Source: Elusimicrobiota bacterium
Lineage (GTDB): Bacteria > Elusimicrobiota > UBA8919
Direction: 5' to 3'
DNA: 64,000 nt
Assembly: GCA_028718185.1 (NCBI GenBank)
Contig: JAQUMH010000001.1
Coordinates: forward strand, 95,186-159,185
Part shown: in pieces, positions 53,319 through 62,048 of the stretch
Layout of the letters: each line of letters opens with the position of its first letter
Position numbering within the stretch: the first letter of the stretch is position 1
Position numbers and translations under genes: made by a program
The notes under the pieces: generated by a model
What the model was told of the DNA's origin: nothing
Seen by the model: the letters and a program-made list of their open reading frames with translations, nothing else
The model's database searches: none

Positions 53319-55107
53319 TTGCTTTTTTTAACGCCTTTTTTGCATACTCATGCCCGGGATCTAACCTTAACACCTGCTCCCATTTCATTACCGCTTCTGT
53401 CAGGTGACCTTCGGCATATTTTCTTAAACCCTCGTTATAAAGTTTATCGGCGAGATTTTTATAATCTTTCTTGGGAACACTTGAATCCGTATTTTCTTTT
53501 TCCGGTTTTCCCATTTTCTGATACTCTTTTTCCTTTTTCTTTTCAGCATCATTTTCTTTAGCACGAATCGCTGCTTTTGCTTTTTTAATATATTCGTCCG
53601 CTTCCTTGTCTTCGGGATTCAACTTTAATATCTCTTTGAAATATTCTATCGCAGTATCGTATTTCTCAGCGTTAAAATCATCCAGTCCTTTTTTTCTAAG
53701 CTCTTCTATTTTCCGGTTAGTCAGCTCCCTGTTCTTCTCTTCAATTTTGTTTAAATATTCCGCCACTTCCAGATTATTCGGATTAATGCTGATTATCCTC
53801 CTGAACGATTTTTCCGCTTCTTCATAATTTCCGTCTTTCTTGTAAATATACCCTCTGGTATATTCCAGTTTTTCCAGGTTAATATCTGTTGTCAATAATG
53901 CAAACTCTTTCATTTCCTTATCCATATTATTTATAAACTCAATTGCATCTTCATAAACCGGTGTTTCAGAAAACCTGTAATTTTTAAGTAATTCGTTTTC
54001 AGAATAGCGTTTTTCACCCTCACTAACCAGCCATTCAAACTTATCTCTTGCTTTAAGGTACCATTTTTTCCTGTAAAAACTTTTTGCTTCTTTGTAAGCA
54101 GATTTCAACTCATCACATATAACCTTTATCTGCTCGACAATTTTATTTTTATCTTTTTTGTCTTCATCCCTTATTTTAATATTTTTAACATTAACCATCC
54201 GCTCAGCAAATAAATATTTCAACCCTATTCTATGGGTATTACCTAAATCACCGAAAGGAACATAAGCATAATCCAAGACATATGAACCAACTTTAAAACC
54301 AATCCCGGCAGTTAAACCGGCTGAATTGCCCAGCTCCTTCCTGCCCGTAATGTAACCCAACCTTAAAGCAATCAACATATCGCTCACAATTCCGGCAGAA
54401 TATTCACCTCCGATATTCATCCTGGCATCACTGTCGATTGACTTGTTTATATCAAGAGCCCCGGTAAATTGATTATCAGATGAAAAAACCATTAAATACG
54501 AAATTCCTGCTTTAAAATTTAACGGAAGCGGGTCACCTTTTATTTTTGTACCGATATTCTGTATTGATGTTTCTATCTGGCATTTTCCGATTATTAACTG
54601 ACTTCCCAAATCTATTGCAGAAGCCGATGCCGAATTATTATCTATCCTATCAATAATATATTTCAAGTTACTGCCGATTCTTAATTTATTCAGACTCCTG
54701 GCAAAAGAAAAAACAACAAGCGTATCCGAAGCGTTATAACTGCCAACCTTATCCATAACATTGTTATACTTATCTACCGACCCCATAGTAAAATACGCAG
54801 AAGAAAACGCAAACGCACCATGCGCGGTAGGCTGAGCATAAGAAATATTCCCAAATCCCATTGTTTCAATCCATTTCGTATACATAAAAGACGCTTGCTT
54901 TACAGATAAATTAGCCAATCCCGCCGGATTCCAATATATGCTATCAATATCGTTATTAACCGTATCCGTCTCACCCATCCCCACATTTTTAGCACTCATC
55001 CCAATCTTTAAAAATGAAGCAGTAGCTGTCCCCTCACCACCCGCAAATAGGTAAGAAGTATTAAATAAAACAATAAAACTCAAAAAATTATATAAATATC
55101 GTTTCAT
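53281..55107 (-). CDS. PorV/PorQ-like outer membrane protein with TPR domain
   Basis: 608 residues. Signal peptide (1-22), then a beta-barrel-like N-terminal domain resembling the PorV/PorQ/UPF0164 family (SFLKIGMSAKNVGMGETD, DSIYWNPAGLANL, repeated 10-residue strands to about residue 305), and a C-terminal region with TPRs (EAEKSFRRIISINPNNLEVAEYL; YDTAIEYFKEILKLNPED; LTEAVMKWEQVLRLDPGH). PorV shuttles type IX secretion substrates. It neighbours a T9SS-like cargo protein, so a role in that pathway is plausible. Confidence 0.78.
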   Translation of the reverse strand: MKRYLYNFLSFIVLFNTSYLFAGGEGTATASFLKIGMSAKNVGMGETDTVNNDIDSIYWNPAGLANLSVKQASFMYTKWIETMGFGNISYAQPTAHGAFAFSSAYFTMGSVDKYNNVMDKVGSYNASDTLVVFSFARSLNKLRIGSNLKYIIDRIDNNSASASAIDLGSQLIIGKCQIETSIQNIGTKIKGDPLPLNFKAGISYLMVFSSDNQFTGALDINKSIDSDARMNIGGEYSAGIVSDMLIALRLGYITGRKELGNSAGLTAGIGFKVGSYVLDYAYVPFGDLGNTHRIGLKYLFAERMVNVKNIKIRDEDKKDKNKIVEQIKVICDELKSAYKEAKSFYRKKWYLKARDKFEWLVSEGEKRYSENELLKNYRFSETPVYEDAIEFINNMDKEMKEFALLTTDINLEKLEYTRGYIYKKDGNYEEAEKSFRRIISINPNNLEVAEYLNKIEEKNRELTNRKIEELRKKGLDDFNAEKYDTAIEYFKEILKLNPEDKEADEYIKKAKAAIRAKENDAEKKKEKEYQKMGKPEKENTDSSVPKKDYKNLADKLYNEGLRKYAEGHLTEAVMKWEQVLRLDPGHEYAKKALKKANEILEKSRTQYK

Positions 55108-55124
55108 TTGTATTGTTATTTAGT

Positions 55125-55225
55125 CCCCCCTCACCTTTAATCCTCTCCCCAATGGGTAGAGGAAATCATCAACTTTGATCATCTTTCATCCTCTCCCCTG
55201 TGGGGAGAGGAAAGAGGTGAGGGGT
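55125..55225. repeat. CCTCTCCCC hairpins at the 3' side of the DUF559 gene
   Basis: Two hairpins built from CCTCACCTTT, CCTCTCCCC and GGGGAGAGG words. The second (about 55190-55225) extends into the 3' end of the DUF559 gene. A matching unit lies on the other side at 55578-55620. Confidence 0.75.
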
Positions 55226-55577
55226 AGTTCTTTTTATTCTCTATCGTATTTTTAATTACTTCATAAACTGCCTCAATATCACACAATATATCACGGTCAC
55301 TAAATCTTAATATCTCTACTCCAAACTTCGATAATTCTTTAGTTCTCAATTCATCTCGTTTTTTACCTTCATCCTCATAATGTTGTCCACCATCGGCTTC
55401 AATACCGAGTTTATATACAGGAGAATAAAAATCTAATATATACCTGCCAATAGAAAATTGTCTTCTGAATTTTACTCCAGATAAACTGCGATTGCGTAAA
55501 ATAAACCAAAGTTTACGTTCAGCATCAGTCTGATTTTTTCTAAGATTTCTACATTTACCTATATTATTTCGCTTCAT
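55179..55577 (-). CDS. DUF559 (Vsr-like) endonuclease
   Basis: 132 residues. The core matches DUF559: NLRKNQTDAERKLWFILRNR, FRRQFSIGRYILDFYSP and GIEADGGQHYED, with the PD-(D/E)XK-type Glu/Asp. The last 15 residues (YPSPLSSPHRGEDER) are translated repeat DNA of the CCTCTCCCC family. DUF559 genes are often found associated with this repeat, suggesting a mobile unit. Confidence 0.8.
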   Translation of the reverse strand: MKRNNIGKCRNLRKNQTDAERKLWFILRNRSLSGVKFRRQFSIGRYILDFYSPVYKLGIEADGGQHYEDEGKKRDELRTKELSKFGVEILRFSDRDILCDIEAVYEVIKNTIENKKNYPSPLSSPHRGEDER

Positions 55578-55620
55578 CCCCCCTCACCTTTCATCCTCTC
55601 CCCTGCGGGGAGAGGAAATC
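55578..55620. repeat. CCTCTCCCC hairpin at the 5' side of the DUF559 gene
   Basis: CCCCTCACCTTTCATCC then CCTCTCCCC-TGC-GGGGAGAGG, the same unit as at 55125-55225, in direct orientation. Confidence 0.75.
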
Positions 55621-55706
55621 TTTTTAAGAACATTAGACATCAGACCATTAGAACACGCGAACATCAGAACTTAAGAACGCCTTTTCCCCTTCTAATCGTA
55701 AAGCTA

Positions 55707-55802
55707 GCAAAAAATTTTCGCAGAGCCTAGATTTGCGACTACGCTTTCGAGAGCAAATCTCAGAGCGAGTTGGTGCCGAGCGACTCAAGAAAATTTGTTT
55801 GC
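55707..55802. repeat. Palindromic repeat, copy C
   Basis: 96-bp repeat homologous to copy B (20122-20217). The outermost stem is extended here as GCTAGCAAA...TTTGCTAGC (55703-55806). The stop codon of the giant gene lies in this terminal stem. Confidence 0.85.
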
Positions 55803-58800
55803 TAGCGTATTATTCCCAACCTTCCCCTAACCTTCTTTCCATTCTCTGGATTTGTAACCAGATAGATGTACATTCCCCTGGCAACCTTTTCACCGCCGTT
55901 ATTGACCGTTTCCCATTTGTATTCATCTTCAATTACACTGTCTTTATTTCCTTCAAAAACCAGCTCACCGGCTATATTAAATATCTTTATGTTTGCTTTT
56001 GCAGTTAATCTTTTGAACACAATATTTTTACCTTCAACACCGCCATACCTCGAATCACCTTCTTTATACGGGTTCGGATATACAAAAACTTCCGACAGGT
56101 CTTTGGCAGATGATTTCGCAAATATCCGGTAAACACTAAACGAACTTACAGTTGCAGTTACAGTTTTGGCAATTTTATCCAATTGCTGGGCTCCCCCGAC
56201 AATTTCCCATCTTGCTCTAACTTCATTAAGATGAAATATCCTTAACGCATCCTCTAAATCCGACCTTACATCAACACCTTTATACGATAGTACAATTTGT
56301 ACCGGGGATAATAATGCACTACCATCCGATATCTTAAATTCACACGCAGTGTCATTTAAATTATCAAATATTGTATTATTAATAACATACTCCCTCTTCG
56401 CATAAATATCTGCTGTATCTACTACTGTTTTTTTTGCAGGGTCAACCTTAATAATATTTATCATTTTATCAACATTAGTATTCGGCGTTACTTTCACTTT
56501 TACCTCACTGTTAAATCCCGCCTCGATAGTCCAGTCGCCATTACTACCTACTTTATTATTAGCAGCCCAGACAGGACCCGTAGATATTAAATTCTCATAT
56601 AACATATTTCCCGTATTATCCTTTGCAATCACGCAAACATAATATTTGGTATCTGCACTAAGACCTGTCAATTCATAAGTTTTTGTCCCTTTCGGTATGT
56701 CCTTTACAACACCAATCGCAGATTTAGTATCTGAAAATATATTAAACGCATAGTATATCAGGTAGGATGAAACATTAGCCGGCTCGGTATATACCCAACT
56801 GACAACAACACAACCTCCGGCATCGCTTGGCTTATCAATCGCAGTAAGATTTCCTATTATAGCCGGCGGAATAGAAGTAGATGTTACTGTTTCAAAAACA
56901 TTTACTATCGTATCAATATTATCCCAGTTCCTTGCCAATATCCTGCCATAATAAGTCGTGTTATCCGGCAGCCCGGAAACTGTTACCCCGTCACTATCGC
57001 TACGTATGCTTGATGAAGAATATAATGCAGTTGTAAAACCGGCTGTCGTTGATAACTGAACCGTATAATTTGTGTCAGACGGATTATCAGGTACCGATTC
57101 TTTCCACCTCACTGTTATACTGGTTGTAAATACATCACTCCAGTACGGGTTTGGTGCCGAACATAAAGTCGATTTCCAACCCGGGCTTAATGTGGTTGTT
57201 GAATATACATTTCCATACTTTTGGACAATAACTCTCGCAAAATAAGTCGTATTAGGTATTAGAGAAGTAATTGTTGACGTATAAACACCGGATACAGTCG
57301 TGCTTGAATATATATTTGCCCCTTCCACAAAATTAGCGCTGGATAACTCTACTTTACATTCCATATCCGGCTGTTCTGAATGTGTAAATTTTTCCCAACT
57401 TATACTTACACCGGAAATCCCTATACTTGACCACACCGGCTGAATTGCATTAGATAAAGTAGTTTTACAACCGCTTACAGAAACTGTTGAACCTGCACCT
57501 TCCCAGTTCCTTACCGAGACCCTTGCATAATAAGTTGTATCTTCCGATAACCCCGAAACTATTACCCCGTCACTATCGCTTCGGATGCTTGACGAAGAAT
57601 ATATTGTAGCCGTAAAATCATTTGCCGTTGATAACTGAACCGTATAATTTGAATTAAACGGATTATCAGGTGAAGACTCGTTCCACCGGACAGTTATGCT
57701 TGATGTAAACACATCGCCAAAATATGGATTTGGTACCGAGCATAAAGTTGAATTCCAACTATTAAGATTAATAACAGCAAGATTACCGGTTATATTTCCC
57801 GCTATCAACCTTGCGTAATATGTCGTATTAGGTAAAAGTGTATTTATAATTGCAGAATTATTCCCTTTTATTGTTTCTGATGAATAAATTGAACCTGTCC
57901 AATCGCCTCCGGTAGATAATTGAACAGTATATTTAGTCCCCGTCGGATTATTAGTAGTATCATTCCAAATAACCGTCACCGAAGAAACAAATAATCCTCC
58001 CCAACTAACCCCGTCCGGTTTTTGATAATATTTTATAGTTACATCCTCAATAACCGGTGTCAGTGACGAATTTAAAGTTGTAAACGTTGCAAAATACTGG
58101 ACATACCTGCCTGATAAATTAACGTCTGCATTGTTTGAAACTTCAACCCAGACAGGAACCTCATCATTAATTCCAAACAAAGTATTAGACGCCCTGAATA
58201 AAACAAAAATACTTGTTTCAGCAATTTGTGAAACAGGCGACCAGCTTACAGTAGATATTCTCGTATCGGCTGAGCCGGTATCAATGACATTGGATTTATA
58301 ACTGCACGGGTAAGTCTGAAACCCTGAAGGAAATTTTCCTGAAAAATAAGCCGGATTTGTTGAACCTGAAAGTGAAGAACAATCCAGACGAATCCTTCCA
58401 ACCCCGCCGCCACCGCCTCCACCCGCAAATAAAGAAGAAGGAGAAACCGGACCGCCGACTGAATTTATTGAACCTGCTGTTATTGTTCCGGCAATTAAAT
58501 ATATTGAACCGCCTGAACCGCTTCCTCCACCCGCATTTAGAAGCAAAGAAGAAGAACCGTTATCACCGTTAGATAATATACTCCCGATATTTGAAATTGA
58601 ATTAGAATAAATTAAAATAATCCCGCCGCCACTCCCACCTTCTGAATAGTTGTCTCCACTACCGCCTGTGCTACCGGCACCGCCCCCACTCCCAAAAAAT
58701 AACTTAGTAACATCCGGCGACCCATATAAACCCCCACCACCGCCTCCACCTCCTCCTCCAATGCCACCGCTATTACCTCCACCACCGCCACCGGTAAGAG

Positions 58801-59893
58801 CGCCATTCCCAGCTAAACCACCATTTGAGCCAATACCTTTAGAGCCAGCATTACCACCACTTCCATTATTAGCACCACCACCGCCCCCTGCAGAAACTAA
58901 TGTCGAACCACCTGTCCCGCCAACTCCTCCGTCAGTTCCATTATCATCACCGGCTCCGGCTCCACCGCCACCACCCGCATACCCACCGCCACCACCACCA
59001 CCGCCACCATCGTCAACTCCTGAATCAGCATACCCGCCGCCGCCACCACCACCACGACTTCCGCCTAATGTTGCAGAACCATTCCCCGCCCCTGTCCCAC
59101 CACCTGAAGACCCAAGCTGAGTCCTCTCTCCGCCTTTCCCTGAATAACCGTCAAAACTTTCCCCGTTTTGCCCGCCGAACAAACCCGGAACTGAACTCCC
59201 TCCGCCCCTATAACCTTTCCAGCTGACATCAATACTTCCGCTTCCCCCGATGGTTACTGTGCCTGCCGCCCTGAAAACAACCAAACCGCTTTTTTCACCA
59301 TCCCACTCGGAACAAAAAAAGTCATTGTTAACATTCACATTATTCCAGTTAGGCACTCTTTGAATTGATATTTTCTGGTTAGATAAATCGCTTCTTAAAT
59401 CTGTATGTGTCGAACCATACACCCTCTGTATATCTGAAATAAGAATAAGATTTTTCCCATCCACTTCCTTTACTCTTAAAAACTCGTAATTACCGACATT
59501 CCCGTAATCAGTCGTACACCCCTGCAAATTAATCAGGATTATCTCATCCGACGCCACTATCCCGAACGGAACAGACGAACAAGTAACCGATGAAACATAG
59601 ACACCTGTAACAGAATAGTTTACCCCATCCGGAAAAGTTCTCCCGCCTGACAGTACATCCGTATTTATATTTTCCGGCACACCAACAACAACAGAACCAT
59701 CCTTCCCTGTCCCGCGCCAGTCCAAAGAAAGATTTGCCAACACCCCCGTCCCGGAAGACCTCACCAAATTAAACCCCCCATCCCCCCAGTCCGCATCCGA
59801 TGTTTCTGTAAAAGTTTGCACAGAATACAGCACACTATTACTTAACGATAAAAGAAACCCAACAACCAAAACCAAAAATATTTTTTTATTCAT
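55802..59893 (-). CDS. Giant Gly-rich/Fn3 exported protein with T9SS-like C-terminal domain
   Basis: 1363 residues from the ATG at 59893, signal peptide MNKKIFLVLVVGFLLSLSNS. Residues about 230-520 form a Gly-run region (many GGGGG tracts, ALK/PGRS-like). Four Fn3-like units of 100-110 residues follow, each with a YTVQLST...TTYYAR pattern, then a further Fn3 unit. The C-terminus has VYPNPYKEG and GxYIYLVT motifs of T9SS type A (or FlgD-like) sorting domains. Likely a surface or secreted adhesin-like protein. The frame extends to 60055, but that extension is translated tandem GTAG repeats. Confidence 0.88.
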   Translation of the reverse strand: MNKKIFLVLVVGFLLSLSNSVLYSVQTFTETSDADWGDGGFNLVRSSGTGVLANLSLDWRGTGKDGSVVVGVPENINTDVLSGGRTFPDGVNYSVTGVYVSSVTCSSVPFGIVASDEIILINLQGCTTDYGNVGNYEFLRVKEVDGKNLILISDIQRVYGSTHTDLRSDLSNQKISIQRVPNWNNVNVNNDFFCSEWDGEKSGLVVFRAAGTVTIGGSGSIDVSWKGYRGGGSSVPGLFGGQNGESFDGYSGKGGERTQLGSSGGGTGAGNGSATLGGSRGGGGGGGYADSGVDDGGGGGGGGGYAGGGGGAGAGDDNGTDGGVGGTGGSTLVSAGGGGGANNGSGGNAGSKGIGSNGGLAGNGALTGGGGGGNSGGIGGGGGGGGGGLYGSPDVTKLFFGSGGGAGSTGGSGDNYSEGGSGGGIILIYSNSISNIGSILSNGDNGSSSLLLNAGGGSGSGGSIYLIAGTITAGSINSVGGPVSPSSLFAGGGGGGGVGRIRLDCSSLSGSTNPAYFSGKFPSGFQTYPCSYKSNVIDTGSADTRISTVSWSPVSQIAETSIFVLFRASNTLFGINDEVPVWVEVSNNADVNLSGRYVQYFATFTTLNSSLTPVIEDVTIKYYQKPDGVSWGGLFVSSVTVIWNDTTNNPTGTKYTVQLSTGGDWTGSIYSSETIKGNNSAIINTLLPNTTYYARLIAGNITGNLAVINLNSWNSTLCSVPNPYFGDVFTSSITVRWNESSPDNPFNSNYTVQLSTANDFTATIYSSSSIRSDSDGVIVSGLSEDTTYYARVSVRNWEGAGSTVSVSGCKTTLSNAIQPVWSSIGISGVSISWEKFTHSEQPDMECKVELSSANFVEGANIYSSTTVSGVYTSTITSLIPNTTYFARVIVQKYGNVYSTTTLSPGWKSTLCSAPNPYWSDVFTTSITVRWKESVPDNPSDTNYTVQLSTTAGFTTALYSSSSIRSDSDGVTVSGLPDNTTYYGRILARNWDNIDTIVNVFETVTSTSIPPAIIGNLTAIDKPSDAGGCVVVSWVYTEPANVSSYLIYYAFNIFSDTKSAIGVVKDIPKGTKTYELTGLSADTKYYVCVIAKDNTGNMLYENLISTGPVWAANNKVGSNGDWTIEAGFNSEVKVKVTPNTNVDKMINIIKVDPAKKTVVDTADIYAKREYVINNTIFDNLNDTACEFKISDGSALLSPVQIVLSYKGVDVRSDLEDALRIFHLNEVRARWEIVGGAQQLDKIAKTVTATVSSFSVYRIFAKSSAKDLSEVFVYPNPYKEGDSRYGGVEGKNIVFKRLTAKANIKIFNIAGELVFEGNKDSVIEDEYKWETVNNGGEKVARGMYIYLVTNPENGKKVRGRLGIIR

Positions 59894-59909
59894 TGTTTTA
59901 TATAAAACC

Positions 59910-60027
59910 TGTAGCCGCACCGCCTTGCGGTGCCCAATACTCCCCACCTTGCCAATGTAACCACACCGCCTCGCGCTGCCCAATATTCCCCACCTTATCA
60001 ATGCAGTCGCACCGCCTTGCGGTGCCC
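59910..60027 (+). repeat. Three tandem 46-bp GTAG-hairpin units (f, g, h)
   Basis: Units start at GTAG 59911, GTAA 59957 and GCAG 60003, exactly 46 bp apart. Each has a hairpin CACCGCC...GGCGGTG or variant followed by CCAATACTCCCCACC. They occupy the 5' flank of the giant gene. Confidence 0.82.
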
Positions 60028-60080
60028 TAACACATTCCCCAATTAAGCTTGCCAAGCAGACTGTGTCGTAAACTACAATT

Positions 60081-60172
60081 TGTCATTGCGAGAGCCAATT
60101 TATTGGCTCGTGGCAATCTCGTCTCCGACGGACTACATTTTATGAGATTGCTTCGCTATCGCTCGCAATGAC
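60081..60172. repeat. TGTCATTGCGAG...CTCGCAATGACA palindrome
   Basis: Ends TGTCATTGCGAG and CTCGCAATGACA pair perfectly, with inner GCAATCTC/GAGATTGC. About 90 bp in all. Member of a family also inserted in the TadG-like gene. Confidence 0.8.
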
Positions 60173-60237
60173 ATCATGACACAATCTCAAGGGCAAGCTA
60201 CTACATTATTTATATATTAAAATATATTTTTTTCTCA

Positions 60238-60750
60238 TCATAAAAATCCTATCTTTTTTCGCTTTGGTTCTGTCGGTGTCAATAATGCCTTTATTGCGTC
60301 AAATACCCCCCTGAATTGCCGGTCGTATTTCTTTTCCATTTCATCTATTTTCATTTGTAAGTCCTTATGGGAAGAAATTAATGCTCTTAATTTAGTAAAT
60401 GTCCTCATAATTTGTATATTGACATGAATTGCCCTTTTACTTCTCAGAACACTTGATAACATTGCAACACCCTGTTCACTAAAAACACGAGAGAACTTTC
60501 GAGTTCCACCCCAACTTGATGTTCCAAAATGGAATATCAAGTTTTTAAACTCTTCTTTAGTTAATTGAAACATAAAATCATCCGGGAAACGGTCTAAATT
60601 TCTATCTACTGCTTTATTTAAATTTCCTGTCGTAACCCCATAAAGTTCTGCTAAATCTTTATCCATCATAACTTTTTGTCCTCTGATAAAATAAATCTTA
60701 TTTTCTATGCTTTGTTCAATTACCACATCTTTCACTTTTCCCTCCAGCAA
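60238..60750 (-). CDS. ORF6N (KilA-N-like) domain protein
   Basis: 170 residues. ORF6N domain at the N-terminus: ENKIYFIRGQKVMMDKDLAELYGVTTGNLNKAVDRNLDRFPDDFMFQLT (in pieces: VMMDKDLAELYGV, NLNKAVDRN, RFPDDFMFQL). C-terminal part is a coiled helix. Such proteins bind DNA and are common in phages and mobile islands; the biological role is not known. Confidence 0.85.
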   Translation of the reverse strand: MLEGKVKDVVIEQSIENKIYFIRGQKVMMDKDLAELYGVTTGNLNKAVDRNLDRFPDDFMFQLTKEEFKNLIFHFGTSSWGGTRKFSRVFSEQGVAMLSSVLRSKRAIHVNIQIMRTFTKLRALISSHKDLQMKIDEMEKKYDRQFRGVFDAIKALLTPTEPKRKKIGFL

Positions 60751-60867
60751 TCAATTTTTTTCTTTTCCCTGCCCAATATTTACACAAATAACTATGCATA
60801 TTTTTTTGGCGATAAAAAAAGCCATACAGCTAAAAATAAAAAACATTTCTTATTCATTATTTACCAA

Positions 60868-60892
60868 TGTAGTTGCACGCCCTCGACGTGCC
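60868..60892 (+). repeat. GTAG hairpin i
   Basis: GTAG (60869-60872) followed by a GCACG...CGTGC hairpin. It is the last GTAG unit to the right of the RAYT gene. Confidence 0.65.
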
Positions 60893-61242
60893 CTATATTT
60901 TTAGTTCTTTGGTGTCACCCTCGAGCCGAAGGCGAAGGGTCTATTTTCACAATGACAATTATTACAATTTTCCCAGAAATGCTTCTTTGGAATGAGCCGG
61001 TTTACCCCAGCTATTTACGACGGGTTTGTTCGAAGGGTGAATTTTGTCCCAAGTTACGCAGGAACATTATTTAGGTTTAGATTAATTTTAACTAAAACCT
61101 TTAAATTCGTAGAAAAAGTACTTCCCGATGTACTAACGAGAAGCAAATTCACTTCATTATTATAAACGAAGTGAGCCCGCTTGAAAATTTCCTAACTTCA
61201 TCATACCTATATATAATTAAATAGCAATCTATTTTTTATTCA
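60893..61242. other. Gene-free stretch
   Basis: No convincing ORF on either strand. A plus-strand open frame runs through it but crosses repeats and lacks a start signal. No RNA gene recognised. Confidence 0.4.
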
Positions 61243-61336
61243 CGGAGGTCGGACCCACCGGACCGACTGAGTCTATGCGCGGAAGTCGGAGCAACTGCAC
61301 CGACTGAGCACATGATCCCTAACCTGCGGTTAGGGA
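61243..61336. repeat. Two 29-bp GTCGG/CCGAC units and a CCCTAACC hairpin
   Basis: Units at 61243-61271 and 61280-61308 (37 bp apart) each fold as GTCGG...CCGAC and share ACCGACTGAG ends. Then a perfect 9-bp stem TCCCTAACC/GGTTAGGGA (61316-61336) with loop TGC. Confidence 0.72.
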
Positions 61337-61435
61337 CACAACAAAAAAAAACCTTCCGGCTTTTTTATGTTTAATTAAAACAATAGAGTCTGTCTCATTT
61401 TTATGTTAACCAAGTTAACGCCGTCCCTGTGGAAC

Positions 61436-61472
61436 TATTTGAGGTCACAATTTGTGACCTCAAGTTTTTAAA
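61436..61472. terminator. Perfect-palindrome hairpin
   Basis: TTGAGGTCACAA directly followed by TTGTGACCTCAA and then TTTTT on the plus strand. It ends beside the stop of the small minus-strand ORF, so it may terminate transcription from the left. Confidence 0.5.
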
Positions 61473-61645
61473 AACCTAAAAACAATCTTATAATAATCAA
61501 AATCACCGGTTATTCCGGGTTCTATCTTATAAAAATATTTCCAATCGTTTATCATCTTATCAAAACCAGAACCAATATTTTTGATGGTTCGGGTCAACCC
61601 GCCAACAGACAGAAATATAGTTTCATAAATATTCCGCTGCTTCAT
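61460..61645 (-). CDS. Hypothetical protein
   Basis: 61 residues (MKQRNIYETIFLSVGGLTRT...) with no recognised motif, short and partly basic. Its start lies next to the plus-strand promoter of the putative ncRNA, so it is divergent from it. Weak ORF; could be spurious. Confidence 0.3.
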   Translation of the reverse strand: MKQRNIYETIFLSVGGLTRTIKNIGSGFDKMINDWKYFYKIEPGITGDFDYYKIVFRFLKT

Positions 61646-61652
61646 TTTTCAC

Positions 61653-61680
61653 TTGACATATTTTATGCTTTTGTTATACT
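61653..61680 (+). promoter_or_regulatory. Predicted promoter of the stand-alone ncRNA
   Basis: TTGACA (61653-61658), 16 bp, TATACT (61675-61680). Start of transcription near 61687; no ORF with a ribosome site follows. Confidence 0.65.
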
Positions 61681-61686
61681 AATAGT

Positions 61687-61852
61687 GGAATTGCTTGAGT
61701 CTTGATTAGTCGCCTTCATGGTGTGCGTTCTCAAAAGAGATAGGGACTCAAGACAAAAACAGAAAATCTTAAATATATTTTTAATACAACATAGAATTTG
61801 GATCGGGGTGTCCCCGGTCGGTAAAAGGCCTCTCAAAGGGGCTTTTTATTTT
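61687..61852 (+). ncRNA. Putative stand-alone small RNA
   Basis: A promoter at its 5' end and a terminator at its 3' end frame about 165 nt without a good ORF. The 5' hairpin has CTTGAGTC (61694-61701) pairing with GACTCAAG (61745-61752). A strong hairpin GATCGGGG-TGT-CCCCGGTC (61801-61819) precedes the terminator AAAAGGCC...GGCTTTTT. Class unknown; not 6S, SRP, tmRNA or RNase P by eye. Confidence 0.55.
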
Positions 61853-61994
61853 ATGGGAACAACTTCAATCCCCAACCGTCATATTTACCCTTTTTATCAC
61901 AATATATCTTTTCTTCTATAATATTAAACGGAATATAAGGTTCTTTAGGATTTATCAAGTCACCAGTTTCATCTAAAAAGAAATGATATTTCAT
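61851..61994 (-). CDS. Small ORF (MKYHFFLDETGD)
   Basis: 47 residues beginning MKYHFFLDETGDLINPKEP, like the N-terminal strand of DUF3800-type or other nuclease-fold proteins but too short for a whole domain. It may be the remnant of a longer gene. Its stop overlaps the ncRNA terminator. Confidence 0.35.
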   Translation of the reverse strand: MKYHFFLDETGDLINPKEPYIPFNIIEEKIYCDKKGKYDGWGLKLFP

Positions 61995-62048
61995 TATTTT
62001 CAAACCTTATTTTTACACACTTTAAAAAAAGCCTGTTCCCTTTTCCAA

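Noticed and set aside
58650-59120. Pro-rich open frame of 156 codons on the plus strand
   Set aside because: It is the complement of the Gly-run region of the giant minus-strand gene; codon bias gives poly-Pro on the other strand.
59894-60055. N-terminal extension of the giant protein
   Set aside because: The extra 54 codons are translated tandem 46-bp repeats and would sit before a good signal peptide at 59893.
60676-61074. 132-codon plus-strand open frame
   Set aside because: It begins inside the ORF6N gene, crosses a GTAG hairpin and other repeats, and has no ribosome site or recognisable motif.
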